Assembly: GCF_000737695.1 (NCBI RefSeq)
Contig: NZ_JPRM01000003.1
Coordinates: forward strand, 248,001-312,000
DNA length: 64,000 bases
Source of the DNA: Flavobacterium hydatis
GTDB taxonomy: Bacteria > Bacteroidota > Bacteroidia > Flavobacteriales > Flavobacteriaceae
Reading direction: 5' to 3'
Of the stretch, positions 62,936 to 64,000 are shown one piece after another (the first letter of the stretch is position 1; the number at the start of each line of letters is the position of its first letter). The position numbers and the translations under genes are program-made. The notes under the pieces were generated by a model. That model did not search any database. It was not told the DNA's origin and saw only the letters and a list, made by a program, of their open reading frames with translations.

Positions 62936-63928
62936 ATGAAAAATACATTAAACAAATTAATCAATCACGAAATCCTTACTAAAGATGAGGCAAAAAACGT
63001 ATTGATTAATATATCAAATGGGGATTATAATCCGAGTCAGATTTCGGCATTCCTCACCATATTTATGATGCGAAGTATTAGCATCGAAGAGTTAGCTGGT
63101 TTCCGTGAAGCCTTATTAGATTTATGCATTCGTATCGATTTATCAGCTTATAATACTATTGATTTAGTTGGGACTGGTGGTGACGGAAAAGACACGTTTA
63201 ACATTTCGACCCTTGCTTCGTTTATAGTTGCTGGTACAGGAATAAAAGTAGCCAAACACGGTAATTATGGAGTTTCGTCTATTTCTGGTTCTAGTAACGT
63301 AATGGAAAAAATGGGAGTTAAATTTACCAATGATCCCGACTTCATAGAAAAAAGTATCGATAAAGCTGGAATTTGTATACTTCACGCACCTTTGTTTCAC
63401 CCTGCAATGAAAAACGTAGGTTCGATAAGAAAAGAATTGGCTGTAAAAACATTCTTCAATATGTTAGGACCAATGGTAAATCCATCATTCCCTAAAAACC
63501 AATTGTTAGGAGTTTTTAATCTGGAATTAACCCGAATGTATGCGTACTTATATCAAAATACCGATGTAAATTACACAATCCTACATTCGCTAGATGGTTA
63601 TGATGAGGTTTCATTAACTGGACCAACAAAAATTATTACCAATACAATGGAAGGCATGTTGAATCCTAGTGATTTTGGCGTTCGTCATTTAGCGCAAAGC
63701 GAAATTGAAGGAGGAAAAACAATCGATGAATCAGCAGATATGTTTATCAATATTCTTTCAGGAAAAGGAACCGAAGCCCAAAACAATGTAGTTTGTGCCA
63801 ATGCTGCAATGGCAATCGCTACAGTTACAAAATGTACTCCGCTAGAAGGTTTTGAACAGGCGAAAGAAAGTCTTTTTAATAGTAAAGGGTTAAGAGCCTT
63901 ACAAACATTACAAGGATTGAGTAAATAA
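62936..63928 (+). CDS. trpD: Anthranilate phosphoribosyltransferase
   Basis: The protein has 330 residues. The PRPP-binding GTGGDGKDTFNIST, KHGNYGVSSISGSSNVME and the late SLDGYDEVSLTGPT motifs are present. It joins anthranilate to PRPP. trpC should follow just off the right edge, since the gap from 63929 shows no terminator and only CTTTGTGAC-type repeat text. Confidence 0.95.
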   Translation: MKNTLNKLINHEILTKDEAKNVLINISNGDYNPSQISAFLTIFMMRSISIEELAGFREALLDLCIRIDLSAYNTIDLVGTGGDGKDTFNISTLASFIVAGTGIKVAKHGNYGVSSISGSSNVMEKMGVKFTNDPDFIEKSIDKAGICILHAPLFHPAMKNVGSIRKELAVKTFFNMLGPMVNPSFPKNQLLGVFNLELTRMYAYLYQNTDVNYTILHSLDGYDEVSLTGPTKIITNTMEGMLNPSDFGVRHLAQSEIEGGKTIDESADMFINILSGKGTEAQNNVVCANAAMAIATVTKCTPLEGFEQAKESLFNSKGLRALQTLQGLSK

Positions 63929-64000
63929 AAACAAACACAAATTTCACGAATTAGCACAAATAAATTTTGCGCCTTTGTGACTTTGTGACAAAACAGTAAT

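Overview
The window looks like chromosomal DNA of a Flavobacterium-type gliding Bacteroidetes. It is AT-rich, has few Shine-Dalgarno sequences, and many genes sit behind the Bacteroidetes -7 element TAnnTTTG. The gene set also fits: a sprC-sprD-sprB-like gliding/adhesin locus, PorP/SprF and CHU_C-type domains, SPOR and CCDC81-type HU proteins, and a cytochrome bd oxidase. I saw no phage, insertion sequence, CRISPR array, rRNA or convincing tRNA.

Layout. (1) 1-12.4 kb, minus strand: a surface-adhesin locus made of a small SprC-like gene, sprC-like, sprD-like (a PorP/SprF barrel fused to a TolA-like minisatellite region) and the first 2140 codons of a giant SprB-like adhesin that runs off the left edge. 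(2) 12.4-14.4 kb: two secreted proteins. (3) 14.9-32.2 kb: housekeeping genes (DNA polymerase III delta', thioesterase, recA, plsC, trpS, dprA, an HU/SPOR protein, a Pif1-like helicase, an OmpH/Skp-like lipoprotein) mixed with WG-repeat and other small proteins. (4) 32.2-36.5 kb: mnmG flanked on both sides by nine parS-like ParB sites. Six lie in or at the end of a 2.2-kb gene-free region, two lie upstream of mnmG, and one forms the last codons of ybeY. This is probably the chromosomal centromere near the replication origin. (5) 36.5-45.5 kb: ybeY, a DUF4175-type membrane coiled-coil protein, gltX, an SPFH protein and a YtxH/holin-like/DUF6327 envelope trio. (6) 46-55.5 kb: TauE/SafE exporter, SMI1/KNR4 protein, cydAB, an MBL-rhodanese gene with two YeeE/YedE-type transporters (sulfur handling), and a lipoprotein hydrolase. 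(7) 56.2-58 kb: MarR regulator, nitroreductase and YceI under two copies of a perfect palindrome. (8) 59.6-64 kb: a trp operon (trpE, trpG, trpD) with a leader peptide holding three tandem Trp codons and an attenuator; a lipoprotein and a GNAT gene are inserted in it.

Intergenic regions carry several families of palindromic or tandem repeats that contain no gene: a 104-bp element with perfect 26-bp inverted ends, 138-140-bp tandem units, a 109-bp duplicated hairpin, and short hairpins at convergent gene ends. The strongest points for follow-up are the parS cluster around mnmG, the trp attenuator, the length-variable minisatellite in the SprD-like protein, and -7 elements only 4-6 nt before start codons, which suggest leaderless mRNAs.
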